NCBI GenBank assembly: GCA_964432925.1
Contig: CAYSPM010000005.1
Location: 1 to 44,213 of the forward strand
Source: CAYNTC01 sp964432925
GTDB lineage: Bacteria; Planctomycetota; Phycisphaerae; Sedimentisphaerales; Anaerobacaceae
Direction of reading: 5' to 3'
DNA: 44,213 nt
The notes under the pieces are model-generated. The model saw only the letters and a list, made by a program, of their open reading frames with translations, was not told where the DNA came from and did no database searches. The translations under genes were made by a program, and so were the position numbers. Below, piece after piece: positions 1 to 7,563 of the stretch. Every line of letters begins with the position of its first letter. The stretch's first letter is position 1.

Positions 1-138
1 CGGTGAAAAGCGAAAAACAGGATAGTAGAAAACTCTGTAAAGATGCTACAGTCTCCATTTTCTTTATACTAAAACAATTAGCTCAGTTGTTATATATGTG
101 ACAATCGATTGTTCTTGGTTCAGGAAAGTAACTTTTTG

Positions 139-684
139 ATGTTAGAAGATAAACTGCTTATATGGAAGTTCAATCGCGGTAACCGCGATGTCTTACGGAT
201 CATTTATGAAAAATACAAAGACGACTTGGTCACGTTAGCAACCGTTCTACTAACTGATATAGGTTCTGCTGAGGATGTCGTGCACGATGTTTTTGTGTCA
301 TTTATCGAATCTGCCCAGAAATTTCAAATGACCGGAAGTCTTAAAGGCTATTTAGCAACGTGCGTTGCCAATAACGCGCGTAATAGAAATAAAGCTAATC
401 AAAGAAAGCGTAACGTTGACTTAAATGAACCAAGCCATACGGTGGTTGTTTCAAGCAATCCGGAATTTAGCGCGATATTCGATGAAGAATTGCGTCGGTT
501 AAGCTGGGCTTTAGGGCAACTTCCATACGAGCAGAGAGAGGTTTTAATCCTGCATATTTATAGCGGATTAAAGTTTAAGGCGATTGCTAAATCACAGGAA
601 GTTTCGATCAATACAGTCCAGGGCCGATATCGATATGCAATAGATAAATTGCGGTCGTTGTTAAATAGCGAGGCGAAAAAATGA
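139..684 (+). CDS. ECF-type RNA polymerase sigma factor
   Basis: A sigma-70 family ECF regulator of about 181 residues that would direct RNA polymerase to a small regulon. Region 2 is seen around YEKYKDDLVTLA and the DIGSAEDVVHDVFVSF helix. Region 4 is seen near the C-terminus as LPYEQREVLILHIYSGLKFKAIA followed by a helix-turn-helix. The frame opens with a TTG at 109, but ATG 139 is preferred because AGGAAAG lies just upstream. The stop shares an ATGA overlap with the next gene, so the three genes to 2637 look like one operon. The downstream membrane protein may be its regulator. Family assignment is firm; target genes are unknown. Confidence 0.9.
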   Translation: MLEDKLLIWKFNRGNRDVLRIIYEKYKDDLVTLATVLLTDIGSAEDVVHDVFVSFIESAQKFQMTGSLKGYLATCVANNARNRNKANQRKRNVDLNEPSHTVVVSSNPEFSAIFDEELRRLSWALGQLPYEQREVLILHIYSGLKFKAIAKSQEVSINTVQGRYRYAIDKLRSLLNSEAKK

Positions 685-1130
685 GACCAGTAAGTGATAT
701 ACAAAGGCTGATTAAAAAATTGCAGATAAAGTCAAGTCCTGATCTGGATAGAAGAGTCCATGATGATATTACAAGGATTCTGGCTGAATCCGAAAAGACA
801 AGTTTGACAAATCTGAATATACACAGAATCATTACAACAGGCGGAGTAATGAAGCTCACCGTTGCAGCAGCCATTCTCATCGCCTTCGGCATCGGATTCT
901 CTATCGGCCGATGGTCGAAACCACCTCTGCCTGCGCCGCACTCACCTGATATCAACGATTATATCTCGGCGGTAGCGGTACATCCGGCCCTTCCAAAAGC
1001 TGAAGATAGCTTTTGGCGACGCAAAGCCCTCGCCGCAATGCAGCCGAGACCCTATATACAAACGCAAACAACTAAAACAACGCTGCTTAACGCCTATAAA
1101 CAATACCTGAAGGAGAAAGATCATGATTAA
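681..1130 (+). CDS. Single-pass membrane protein, possible anti-sigma factor
   Basis: A 149-residue protein not recognised by family. Residues 1-55 are charged and probably cytoplasmic. One hydrophobic segment at about 56-76 (KLTVAAAILIAFGIGFSIG) would span the membrane, and a proline-rich outer part of about 70 residues follows. The start overlaps the sigma factor stop (ATGA) and the end overlaps the next start by 8 bp, which indicates translational coupling. Size, topology and position fit an anti-sigma factor partner of the upstream ECF sigma factor, but no zinc-binding or other anti-sigma motif is visible. The role is therefore inferred from context only. Confidence 0.65.
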   Translation: MRPVSDIQRLIKKLQIKSSPDLDRRVHDDITRILAESEKTSLTNLNIHRIITTGGVMKLTVAAAILIAFGIGFSIGRWSKPPLPAPHSPDINDYISAVAVHPALPKAEDSFWRRKALAAMQPRPYIQTQTTKTTLLNAYKQYLKEKDHD

Positions 1131-2637
1131 GAAAAAACTCATCAACTTTTTACTTATTGCCACGTACACAGCCACTACATTTATCCTCGGCTGTATACCC
1201 GAAGATTCACTCCAATGGTCTGCGGACGGCACTATCGGCATTTATAGCAAAGATGGTGCGCTTTTTCTCGTAGATGGTAAGACCGGCTCTCTAACTCAAA
1301 TCGCCGCCGAGGAGACCACGACACCCTGGCCCGCCATCTCATCCGATGGCTTACATTTTGCTTACGGCAAAATAGTCAAAGTGGATGACTTTAACAACAC
1401 CCTCAATAATCTTCCACCAGGCCAGGTTAAAGTAATAAAAGCCGATGCCGAAATCCTCAAGCAACAAATTCTTACTGAAGGCATTAAAGACGGAAAGCTC
1501 CCACGCCTTGGCGAATCTGTTATCTGGGCTTTATACGGATTCGGCACAAAAAAATCCTTCAATGACCAGTATGTTGACTGGGTCAGCCGCTACCTTGTCG
1601 AAAACACCGATAATCTGCTCATTGAAAAAATTGGGCCAGAGCTTATCAAAAAAGCCAAAGAAGAAGACCTGAAATACTTCCAGCTTGTCCTTGCTCGGAT
1701 CGCCGACCCCAACGATAAGAAAATCCTCGCAACAAGCTCTCAACAGCTCTGGCGAATTCGTTTCTCACCTGATGGCAAACTTATCGCCTATGTTGCTGAC
1801 CGCATCAATGGCGACGCACTCGATGTCGGATATGACTTGTACATTGTTTCGCCAGCCGAAAACATTCTTCCAGCGTTTATAGCGCCGGCCACAGCTATTG
1901 GCTATGCCTTCAAACCCGATTCCCGTGCAATCGCATATATCAAGCCTGAGGATGAATTCTTCGACGCTCATAAACCCACCCTCGGCTCGCTTGTTGAGCG
2001 GACCATCATCGACCCCAATGGCCAACTCCTTGCCTCTCCTGCCAAACTCGACAGCAACGACCCCGCTGCAATTTATGTCTGCACAGGCCCTGCTGCGGAG
2101 CTCGCCGGTGTCTTATATCACCCTTGGATGCATGTCTCTTATGCCCATGACAACCGTATTTTTTTCGCCTCCGCAAAAATGTCCCTGCCCTCCAGTAAGC
2201 TCGACGCAGAAAAGCAGACTATCTTCTGCTGTGACACCCTTACCGGCGCACTTAGCGAAATCGTACATCAAATCGTACTCGACGCCGGGGAGGAAAACTT
2301 GTATCTCTTCGCACTTTCTCACGACTCCCGGAAAATTCTTTTGCATGGAAAGAAAAACACACTCGGCATCTATGCTCTCGGCGGCGACCTCAATCTTTCA
2401 AAAGTCCTCATCGACGATAATGAAGGGTTTGGAAAAGGAGAGAACCCGCCCCTCAACCTTGTTGCCCAGTGGAAAGGCTCTGACCAGGTCTCCTGCCTTG
2501 TCTCGGAAAAATCTCATTATCTGACTAATGATCCCAACAACCCTGCCCAACGAAAGGAAATTGTCATCCTCGATACCGAAGGCAAACTCCAAAAAGTTCT
2601 GAGCAAAGATTGGCCCGACGAGCTGCTCGATTTCTGA
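1123..2637 (+). CDS. Beta-propeller (TolB/WD40-like) lipoprotein
   Basis: A 504-residue predicted lipoprotein. The N-terminus has lysines, a hydrophobic stretch and a lipobox-like ILGC ending near residue 24. The rest carries at least four propeller-type repeats with the PD40/TolB signature: ISSDGLHFAYGK, FSPDGKLIAYVADR, FKPDSRAIAYIKP and LSHDSRKILLHGK. AAGGAG precedes the ATG. As the last gene of the sigma operon it would sit outside the cytoplasmic membrane and could act as the sensor or the effector of the pathway. No enzymatic motif is seen. The C-terminal half is rich in C-ending codons compared with the AT-rich sigma gene. Confidence 0.75.
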   Translation: MIKKKLINFLLIATYTATTFILGCIPEDSLQWSADGTIGIYSKDGALFLVDGKTGSLTQIAAEETTTPWPAISSDGLHFAYGKIVKVDDFNNTLNNLPPGQVKVIKADAEILKQQILTEGIKDGKLPRLGESVIWALYGFGTKKSFNDQYVDWVSRYLVENTDNLLIEKIGPELIKKAKEEDLKYFQLVLARIADPNDKKILATSSQQLWRIRFSPDGKLIAYVADRINGDALDVGYDLYIVSPAENILPAFIAPATAIGYAFKPDSRAIAYIKPEDEFFDAHKPTLGSLVERTIIDPNGQLLASPAKLDSNDPAAIYVCTGPAAELAGVLYHPWMHVSYAHDNRIFFASAKMSLPSSKLDAEKQTIFCCDTLTGALSEIVHQIVLDAGEENLYLFALSHDSRKILLHGKKNTLGIYALGGDLNLSKVLIDDNEGFGKGENPPLNLVAQWKGSDQVSCLVSEKSHYLTNDPNNPAQRKEIVILDTEGKLQKVLSKDWPDELLDF

Positions 2638-2665
2638 TCGCCAACTCTTTTTTTGCATGTATACG

Positions 2666-2696
2666 AAAAGGCCGATCTTTTCTGCTCGGCCTTTTT
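2666..2696 (+). terminator. Rho-independent terminator of the sigma operon
   Basis: A perfect 10-bp stem AAAAGGCCGA / TCGGCCTTTT with a 10-nt loop runs into a T tract, 29 bp after the lipoprotein stop. The T tract on this side and the preceding A tract would also allow termination from the other strand. Confidence 0.9.
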
Positions 2697-2803
2697 ATGC
2701 GCCTTTCAGGTCAGAGGTGATCCTTCGCCCTACAAAGCCAAATATGGTAGAAAAACTATTTTCTTTATACTAACGTTATAACCGCAGTGTCTTTTGGATT
2801 ATG

Positions 2804-3086
2804 TATGGCTTTGTTGAAAAGGTCGTTTGTCATCTCTGAAAGCCCCTAAGGGGCACAGTGGAGAAATCTATTTATGGCTTAGCCATTAAAAACATACCTG
2901 TCCCGAGCCAAGCCGAGAGATTCCTCGACTCGCCCCCGTTTCTGTCTTCGCCTGCTGCCTCGTCTTGCCCGCCGCCCCGACTCGCGTCGAGAGACGCGGG
3001 GGCAGGCGACGAGAGACGCAGAGGCAAGACAGAAGACACGGGGACGCGCTCGGAATGACAGTTTTCTAGGTTTTCAACAGAGCATA
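2804..3086. repeat. MITE-like palindromic element, copy 1
   Basis: The ends are imperfect inverted repeats: TATGGCTTTGTTGAAAA at 2804-2820 faces TTTTCAACAGAGCATA at 3071-3086, and TGTCAT at 2828-2833 faces AATGACA at 3054-3060. Inside are the palindromes GCCCCTAAGGGGC (2842-2854) and ATGGCTTAGCCAT (2874-2886), a GAGAAATCTATT word, and a GC-rich foldback built on CCCCCGTTTCTGTCTTC / GACAGAAGACACGGGG. A second copy in opposite orientation lies at 43019-43253. No transposase is encoded, so the element would be non-autonomous. No target duplication is evident at this copy. Confidence 0.75.
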
Positions 3087-3279
3087 AGAGCTTCAATTAC
3101 TTCGAGATAGGATAAGGAGAGGATAAATGGAACACAGAATGTGGTCTCTCGGCTTATTGTGTGTTAGTAGCAGTTAACTTTCGCACTTTTTAGGCGGCTG
3201 ATTTCAATGATTTATCAATACAAACATACCAACCTTCCGATGTCTTTATTGGAAATAAAAATAAGACAGGCAGGTTAAC

Positions 3280-3450
3280 ATGAATACAATTATTACTTCG
3301 ACATGGGAGACGATAATTCAATACTTTTTCCCAATATTCACGATTCCCACAACAGAAATTTTTCTCAATCTCATAACAGGATGGGTTCTCTGCACCGCAA
3401 GACATACCATAACCGGCATTTTGCCATTGCAAGTTTTAGTCTGGATGTAG
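3280..3450 (+). pseudogene. N-terminal fragment of an IS transposase
   Basis: ATG 3280, with GGCAGG just upstream, opens a 56-codon frame beginning MNTIITSTWETIIQYFFP and containing NLITGWVLCTARHTITGIL. This resembles the N-terminus of DDE transposases of the IS4/IS701-like type, where such a segment is followed by an ADP...YHRFF region. Here the similarity stops at about 3425 and the frame closes at 3450, so only a small part of the gene remains. The surrounding 3190-3279 is probably the left flank of the lost IS. The family call is from memory of the motif and is moderate. Confidence 0.55.
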
Positions 3451-3575
3451 AGGATTTGCAGTTAAGCGCTGACATCACAGCTACAGACAAGGTAACTTGC
3501 GTTTTGAGTAACAATACTGGCAGTGCTGTTAACCTTGGTGAAGGGACGATACGCGTCAAGGTCATCAAGCAATGA
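3432..3575 (+). pseudogene. C-terminal remnant of an unrelated protein
   Basis: The frame ending at the TGA 3573-3575 reads SFSLDVEDLQLSADITATD...SNNTGSAVNLGEGTIRVKVIKQ. It resembles the C-terminal beta-rich end of short proteins, often phage-associated, that finish with an N-x-T-G-G-x-I-D-L-x-x-G-T-x-R-V-x-V pattern. It has no credible start, because it joins the transposase fragment at about 3425-3432 in a different frame. It is read as a truncated gene brought next to the IS remnant by deletion or insertion. Confidence 0.4.
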
Positions 3576-3677
3576 GCCTGAACAAGATCGCGCTTATACT
3601 GTGGCCCTAATTGGTCGATAGTTCGCTCTGAGTTTTTTGTCGTACATAGATCTGTCTGACAACAGTTAATATGACAA

Positions 3678-4973
3678 CTATCTGCCTGCCAGGGCATCAG
3701 CGATCAGTCTGCCGAACTGGACCGAGGCCATCGGACCACTGGCGGTTATTATCAGTCTGTCTCTCTCAACGGGTGTGCCTGTGTAGATAGCGCCGGCCTG
3801 TACAAGTCTGTCGCGCTCCGTCAGAAGGCTTGTGGCTCTGTAGCCGCGAATCACACCGGCCTGAGCCAGGATAGTCGGTGCCGTGGAAATTGCTGCGAGC
3901 ACTTTGCCCCTATGTGCTGCCTCGTGGGCCAGATTGAGCGCTATTGGATTGTTGAAATATTCAGCGGCACCGACACCGCCGATGAATACTATGGCATCGT
4001 AATCATCTACCCTTAGTTGGTCAATGAGAATACGTGCTTCAGCTATGCCACTGAGCATTCCTCTTACCGCGCCCAAGGTCGTACTTGCTATAACGGTCTG
4101 GACTCCTCCAGCTTCAAGAACTCGTTTTGTTTCGAAGAGTTCCTCGTCGCGGAAGTTCTGGCGGGCAATAATCAAAGCGGCTTTTTTCTGCATACCTTGT
4201 ATTGCTGTACCCGGCTGCAGAGAGTTTAAGGTTGATTCTGCAAGTGGATGACCGATAGCAATGATAAAAAGGGGCTCGACGGTTCTGGGTATATTGCACG
4301 CCCTTTTGACGCCATTGGCATCAAAGTTGGATACTTCCACAAGGCCCAATTCCAGGCTGACGGCTTGCAGTTGGATGTCCTCAAGTACTCGTCCCGCCTG
4401 TAATAACATCACCTTTCTTGCTTCACTGCCGGAACGTCTTGTGATAGCTCTAACGGAGCCTGCAACGATGACATCGCAACCGGCGATGCTTACTACCTCA
4501 GGATTCGACGTTGCGTTTGCGAGTGCAACTCGCACATCCTGGTTGGAGGTTTGCTCCAAACCGTGCTCATCGGGTTCGTAAACGTATAAGCCATTAGACG
4601 TGACAAAGTAGACGCTTATCGGCCGGTTTTGCTCATTGCGTAGCGCTGCTACATCAGGCTGTGGCTGAATTTGAGATTGTTCAGGGCCTTCTACAAGGCC
4701 CTGACCTGCCCAGGCCAGTTGCCCTAATTGAGCGTAATCGAGTTGCTCGCTCGAAAGCTGATAGAGACCCTGACGTTTTTCTGCCAGGGCCTCTTCGAAA
4801 CTCATAGAACCTGTCTGTTTAGCTTTTGGAAGCTGAATTATCCTAACGGCTGCTGTTCGAGACCTGTACTGCCCCCAACAAAGAATTGAAAAACCAGCCA
4901 AAATAATAAACAAGAAAGCATATTTGATAAGATGCAGTGACATTGAAACCCTTGAATGTTCTCGACCGTTCAT
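3678..4973 (-). CDS. Membrane-anchored nitroreductase-like / DJ-1-PfpI fusion protein
   Basis: A 431-residue two-domain protein. An N-terminal membrane anchor or signal lies at about residues 12-36. Residues ~55-250 resemble the SagB-type nitroreductase fold: FEEALAEKR, AQLGQLAWAGQG, GLYVYEPDEHGLE, and LQLQAVSLELGLVEVSNFD to PLFIIAIGHP. Residues ~265-430 are a DJ-1/PfpI domain: ALIIARQNFRDEELFETKRVLEAGG, YDAIVFIGGVGA and VLAAISTAPTILAQAGVI. The usual nucleophilic cysteine of the DJ-1 elbow is a serine (AISTAP), and the first nitroreductase arginine cluster (RRSxR) is reduced to EKRQGLY, so both sites may be altered. GGGAGG upstream supports the start. Confidence 0.75.
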   Translation of the reverse strand: MNGREHSRVSMSLHLIKYAFLFIILAGFSILCWGQYRSRTAAVRIIQLPKAKQTGSMSFEEALAEKRQGLYQLSSEQLDYAQLGQLAWAGQGLVEGPEQSQIQPQPDVAALRNEQNRPISVYFVTSNGLYVYEPDEHGLEQTSNQDVRVALANATSNPEVVSIAGCDVIVAGSVRAITRRSGSEARKVMLLQAGRVLEDIQLQAVSLELGLVEVSNFDANGVKRACNIPRTVEPLFIIAIGHPLAESTLNSLQPGTAIQGMQKKAALIIARQNFRDEELFETKRVLEAGGVQTVIASTTLGAVRGMLSGIAEARILIDQLRVDDYDAIVFIGGVGAAEYFNNPIALNLAHEAAHRGKVLAAISTAPTILAQAGVIRGYRATSLLTERDRLVQAGAIYTGTPVERDRLIITASGPMASVQFGRLIADALAGR

Positions 4974-5436
4974 CTTTCAATCCTCCCAAACAAAGCGTGA
5001 TTGATACATCTTTAAGTATTATACAACCATCGGTCGTTTTTTCAGAGTTATTTCTGTTTTTTGTCGGCGAAGCTGCCGCGAACCTTAATCTAAAAAGGAA
5101 AAAGAGGTTTTTCTTGCAATCTTGTCGCTTATTTGTCGAAAGGACTCGCCTCGGCGTTTTATATATAGATATTAGCTGGATGCACATAGTATGGCTCAAG
5201 TAAATCAGCAACCGTTGGCTTTGGTGGATGTTACAACGAGTATGAATTGTATTGGACTTTTTGTTCCTAAGAGCGAACAATATATTGCATGGTTTATAAA
5301 TCTCTGATACAAAAAAGCCGAACTGAAGCAATGCGATCTTATAGATGAGGTCGAAATGGGAAGCTGGGATTAACTACAAAAGATCAAGCTTCAACAGACA
5401 CGACAGGTTGTCAGCAAGGTTTTTTGGGGCGGTTTA
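4974..5436. other. Intergenic region with an interrupted small frame
   Basis: This 463-bp gap separates two divergent genes. On the minus strand a TATAAT hexamer at 5018-5023 could be the -10 box of the 4973 gene, but no good -35 box is seen. On the plus strand ATG 5191 opens MAQVNQQPLALVDVTTSM..., which stops at TGA 5305-5307 and continues in the same frame as YKKAELKQCDLIDEVEMGSWD to TAA 5371-5373. No ribosome binding site is clear. It may be a decayed short gene or chance. GGGGCGG at 5425-5431 serves the next gene. Confidence 0.4.
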
Positions 5437-6204
5437 ATGGCGCTATCGCGACGGCAAAAATTGATGGTGATCATGTTGCTGTTTTATTGGCCGAGTGTGT
5501 TTGTTTTTGCGCATATACCTATTCCTGACTTAGTTCAACAAGCAGGAATGTCGGACAAAAGCGTTCACTTTGTTACCTATTGGATTCTGGCTTTTTTGCT
5601 CTTCTGTGCGGTCAATCCCAACAAGAAGGTGAAGTGGAACAGGGCTGTAGTTTGGTGGGTTCTTTTTTTAGTTGCGGCGTATGGGATTATTGACGAATGG
5701 CTCCAGGGTTACGTTGCAGGACGTAATCCGGACATCATGGACTTTTTTCTTGACGTGACAGGCGCCCTGGCAGGCCTGGTAGTGCTTACATTTTTTGCTT
5801 TCTGGCCGGCTTCGCTGGTCATAACCGGTGTGACCATTTTCATCCTGACAAATGTTACGCGTGTGGATATGGCTGATTTGCTGCCGGTGACAAACGGAGT
5901 GCTCCACATGTTTGCCTATGCGTTATTCACTATACTGTGGATCAGATATGTTCATCTGCGCACAAACTATGAGCTAAGTCATAATCCCGGGCGTGGCTAT
6001 TTTCCGTGTGCGGTTATGGGTGCGAAATGGCTAATTGTTATGCTGGCTTTGCCTGTAGGTCTGCTTTTGGCGACAAAATTGGGTTCGCTGGTTTTGGGTA
6101 GGGATTTTACATGTTCAGAGATGATTATATCTATGATAGGAATCGGAGTTGTTGTAGCCGTGGCCGGTGCTGGTGCGCTAATTCGGAGGGTCCGCAAGGC
6201 TTGA
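5437..6204 (+). CDS. VanZ-like family membrane protein
   Basis: A 255-residue integral membrane protein with about six to seven hydrophobic segments. The VanZ-like signature is visible: DKSVHFVTYWILAFLLF, then YGIIDEWLQGYVAGRNPDIMDFFLDVTGALAG, where the conserved DE-x2-Q-x6-R-x4-D core is retained. A second half, with another TM-rich segment around FAYALFTILWIRY, extends it beyond the usual single domain. VanZ relatives confer glycopeptide resistance in some Firmicutes, but in Planctomycetota the role is unknown. GGGGCGG precedes the ATG. Its last 27 bp overlap the 3' end of the convergent TIGR03790 gene. Confidence 0.8.
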   Translation: MALSRRQKLMVIMLLFYWPSVFVFAHIPIPDLVQQAGMSDKSVHFVTYWILAFLLFCAVNPNKKVKWNRAVVWWVLFLVAAYGIIDEWLQGYVAGRNPDIMDFFLDVTGALAGLVVLTFFAFWPASLVITGVTIFILTNVTRVDMADLLPVTNGVLHMFAYALFTILWIRYVHLRTNYELSHNPGRGYFPCAVMGAKWLIVMLALPVGLLLATKLGSLVLGRDFTCSEMIISMIGIGVVVAVAGAGALIRRVRKA

Positions 6205-7467
6205 GGGCACTTGGCTGGGAGTCGGTAAGGCTTCTTTGAAAGGTGTATATAAGGGGTCACCTATAAGAATCAACTGCCAGGAATTGAATGGCTTTGTATG
6301 ATAATAGGCTTCGACAAGACAACTACCGTTGTAAAGCTCAAGAAAAAACTCCTTTGGCAGAGGTATTGTATGGAGATAGGGTTCAGCAACTGCTCCGAGA
6401 GTAGCTGTTATACCGTCCATTAGCATGGCTGGGCACCATTGCGTACCGTTTGGGTCGCGAAGTCTTACTGCTTCGAAGCTTGCGATATGATACCCAATAG
6501 CGCCATCAACGAAGTCAAAGGCATCGATATATTTTTCCACACTGTACCAGCCACAGTAGATGGCTGTTCGGGGACAGTCACCTGGCGAGAAGAGATTGCC
6601 TGTTCGTTCTTCTTTTACAGTCAGTTTCGTTTTAAGTTTTGTAATCAGCGTCAGATCGCGCAATGACTGGTCAACCTGGCCGGGCATGCCTTTTCCTGTA
6701 TTACCTCGTGAATCGAAGTAGGCTATACCGTCTAAGCTGGTATTCTCGGCGGCCATTGCTTTGTCGATCAATCCTTTGGCTATTGTGCTACTAGGCCCGT
6801 CGAGTCGCGCGACCATTAGTGTTTTTGGGCTTGGCCATCCCTTACGGGAGAAGCCCGTTCCGTGCGCGGCACCTTTTAACATATTTAACTGCCAGCGGTA
6901 CAACTCGTAATCGCCAAACAACACCAGGGATAGTTCACTATCAACGGAGGCATTTGTTTCATTGCCTGTTATACGGTCAATTTGGAGTTTATATAGGGAG
7001 AGTGTACGTTCGGTTTGTTTGTACTGGTCTGATTTGGTTAAACCGCTTTGCTTTAGCTGTTCGAGCTCGCTCTTTTCCTGGTCAGCTAACTCTCTCAGCT
7101 TTTGTAGCTGGTTTTCCATATATGCCAGAGACGGTCGTTTTCCTACCTTGTATGGGACACCATAAGTTGTCACCAGGCACTTTATTTTGCTGAATTCTTT
7201 ACGGGTTTGTAATTCACTCCGGATTGGCCGTGCAAGTTGTCTGTCGTAGTCGTCTCTGTTGATTGAATCCTTAAGGTTTATACCTAAAGGCAAGTAAAGC
7301 ACATTCTCGGTGGGAACGTTTCGTTTTTGGCAGTAGTATTGAGCTATGTCCTTAGAAGCCGGAATGTGTCCATTTGCTATTAAAAGAATCTCGTTTGGCT
7401 CCAGAGCGGAGGCGGCGGCAACACCTATCAGAACAAATAGAACGATTATTTGTTTCCTTTGAAGCAT
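6178..7467 (-). CDS. TIGR03790 family secreted protein
   Basis: A 429-residue protein with a signal peptide (residues 1-21, cleavage after about ASA). The family hallmark NEILLIANGHIPASKDIAQYYCQKRNVP is followed by ILYLPLG-type and CLVTTYGVPYKVG segments. A coiled-coil-like charged insert at about 115-160 interrupts the domain. The C-terminal part has GAIGYHIASFEAVRLRD, WCPAMLMDGITATLGAVAEPY and LIGDPLYTPF, which are also family features. The biochemical activity is not established; a peptidase-like (caspase/gingipain-type) fold has been suggested by the sequence pattern, but I cannot confirm it. The gene follows kamA on the same strand and ends inside the opposite VanZ-like gene. Confidence 0.8.
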   Translation of the reverse strand: MLQRKQIIVLFVLIGVAAASALEPNEILLIANGHIPASKDIAQYYCQKRNVPTENVLYLPLGINLKDSINRDDYDRQLARPIRSELQTRKEFSKIKCLVTTYGVPYKVGKRPSLAYMENQLQKLRELADQEKSELEQLKQSGLTKSDQYKQTERTLSLYKLQIDRITGNETNASVDSELSLVLFGDYELYRWQLNMLKGAAHGTGFSRKGWPSPKTLMVARLDGPSSTIAKGLIDKAMAAENTSLDGIAYFDSRGNTGKGMPGQVDQSLRDLTLITKLKTKLTVKEERTGNLFSPGDCPRTAIYCGWYSVEKYIDAFDFVDGAIGYHIASFEAVRLRDPNGTQWCPAMLMDGITATLGAVAEPYLHTIPLPKEFFLELYNGSCLVEAYYHTKPFNSWQLILIGDPLYTPFKEALPTPSQVPSSLADPPN

Positions 7468-7540
7468 TATAATCTTGAGTTGATGAGTAAATGCGTTGAT
7501 GTGCTAAGCGTTACTGGTTCACTCATTTACGCATCCACTT

Positions 7541-7563
7541 TTAATAAGCCAGAGGCTTATTAA
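7541..7563. repeat. Perfect palindrome containing the kamA-like stop codon
   Basis: TTAATAAGCC / GGCTTATTAA arms of 10 bp with an AGA loop. The TAA stop of the 7560-8705 gene lies inside the right arm. The same arms with a TCA loop recur at 39031-39053. On the minus strand the hairpin is followed by AAAAG rather than a T tract, so it is more an RNA 3'-end stabiliser or mobile palindrome than a terminator. Confidence 0.8.

Noticed and set aside
57..72. ATTTTCTTTATACTAA before the sigma gene, identical to 2758-2773
   Set aside because: A 16-bp AT-rich match in 44 kb can arise by chance. Neither place has a convincing -35 element, so it is not called a shared promoter.
2858..3096. Short frames on both strands between 2858 and 3096
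   Set aside because: They follow the palindromic repeat and show no protein-like composition or ribosome binding site.
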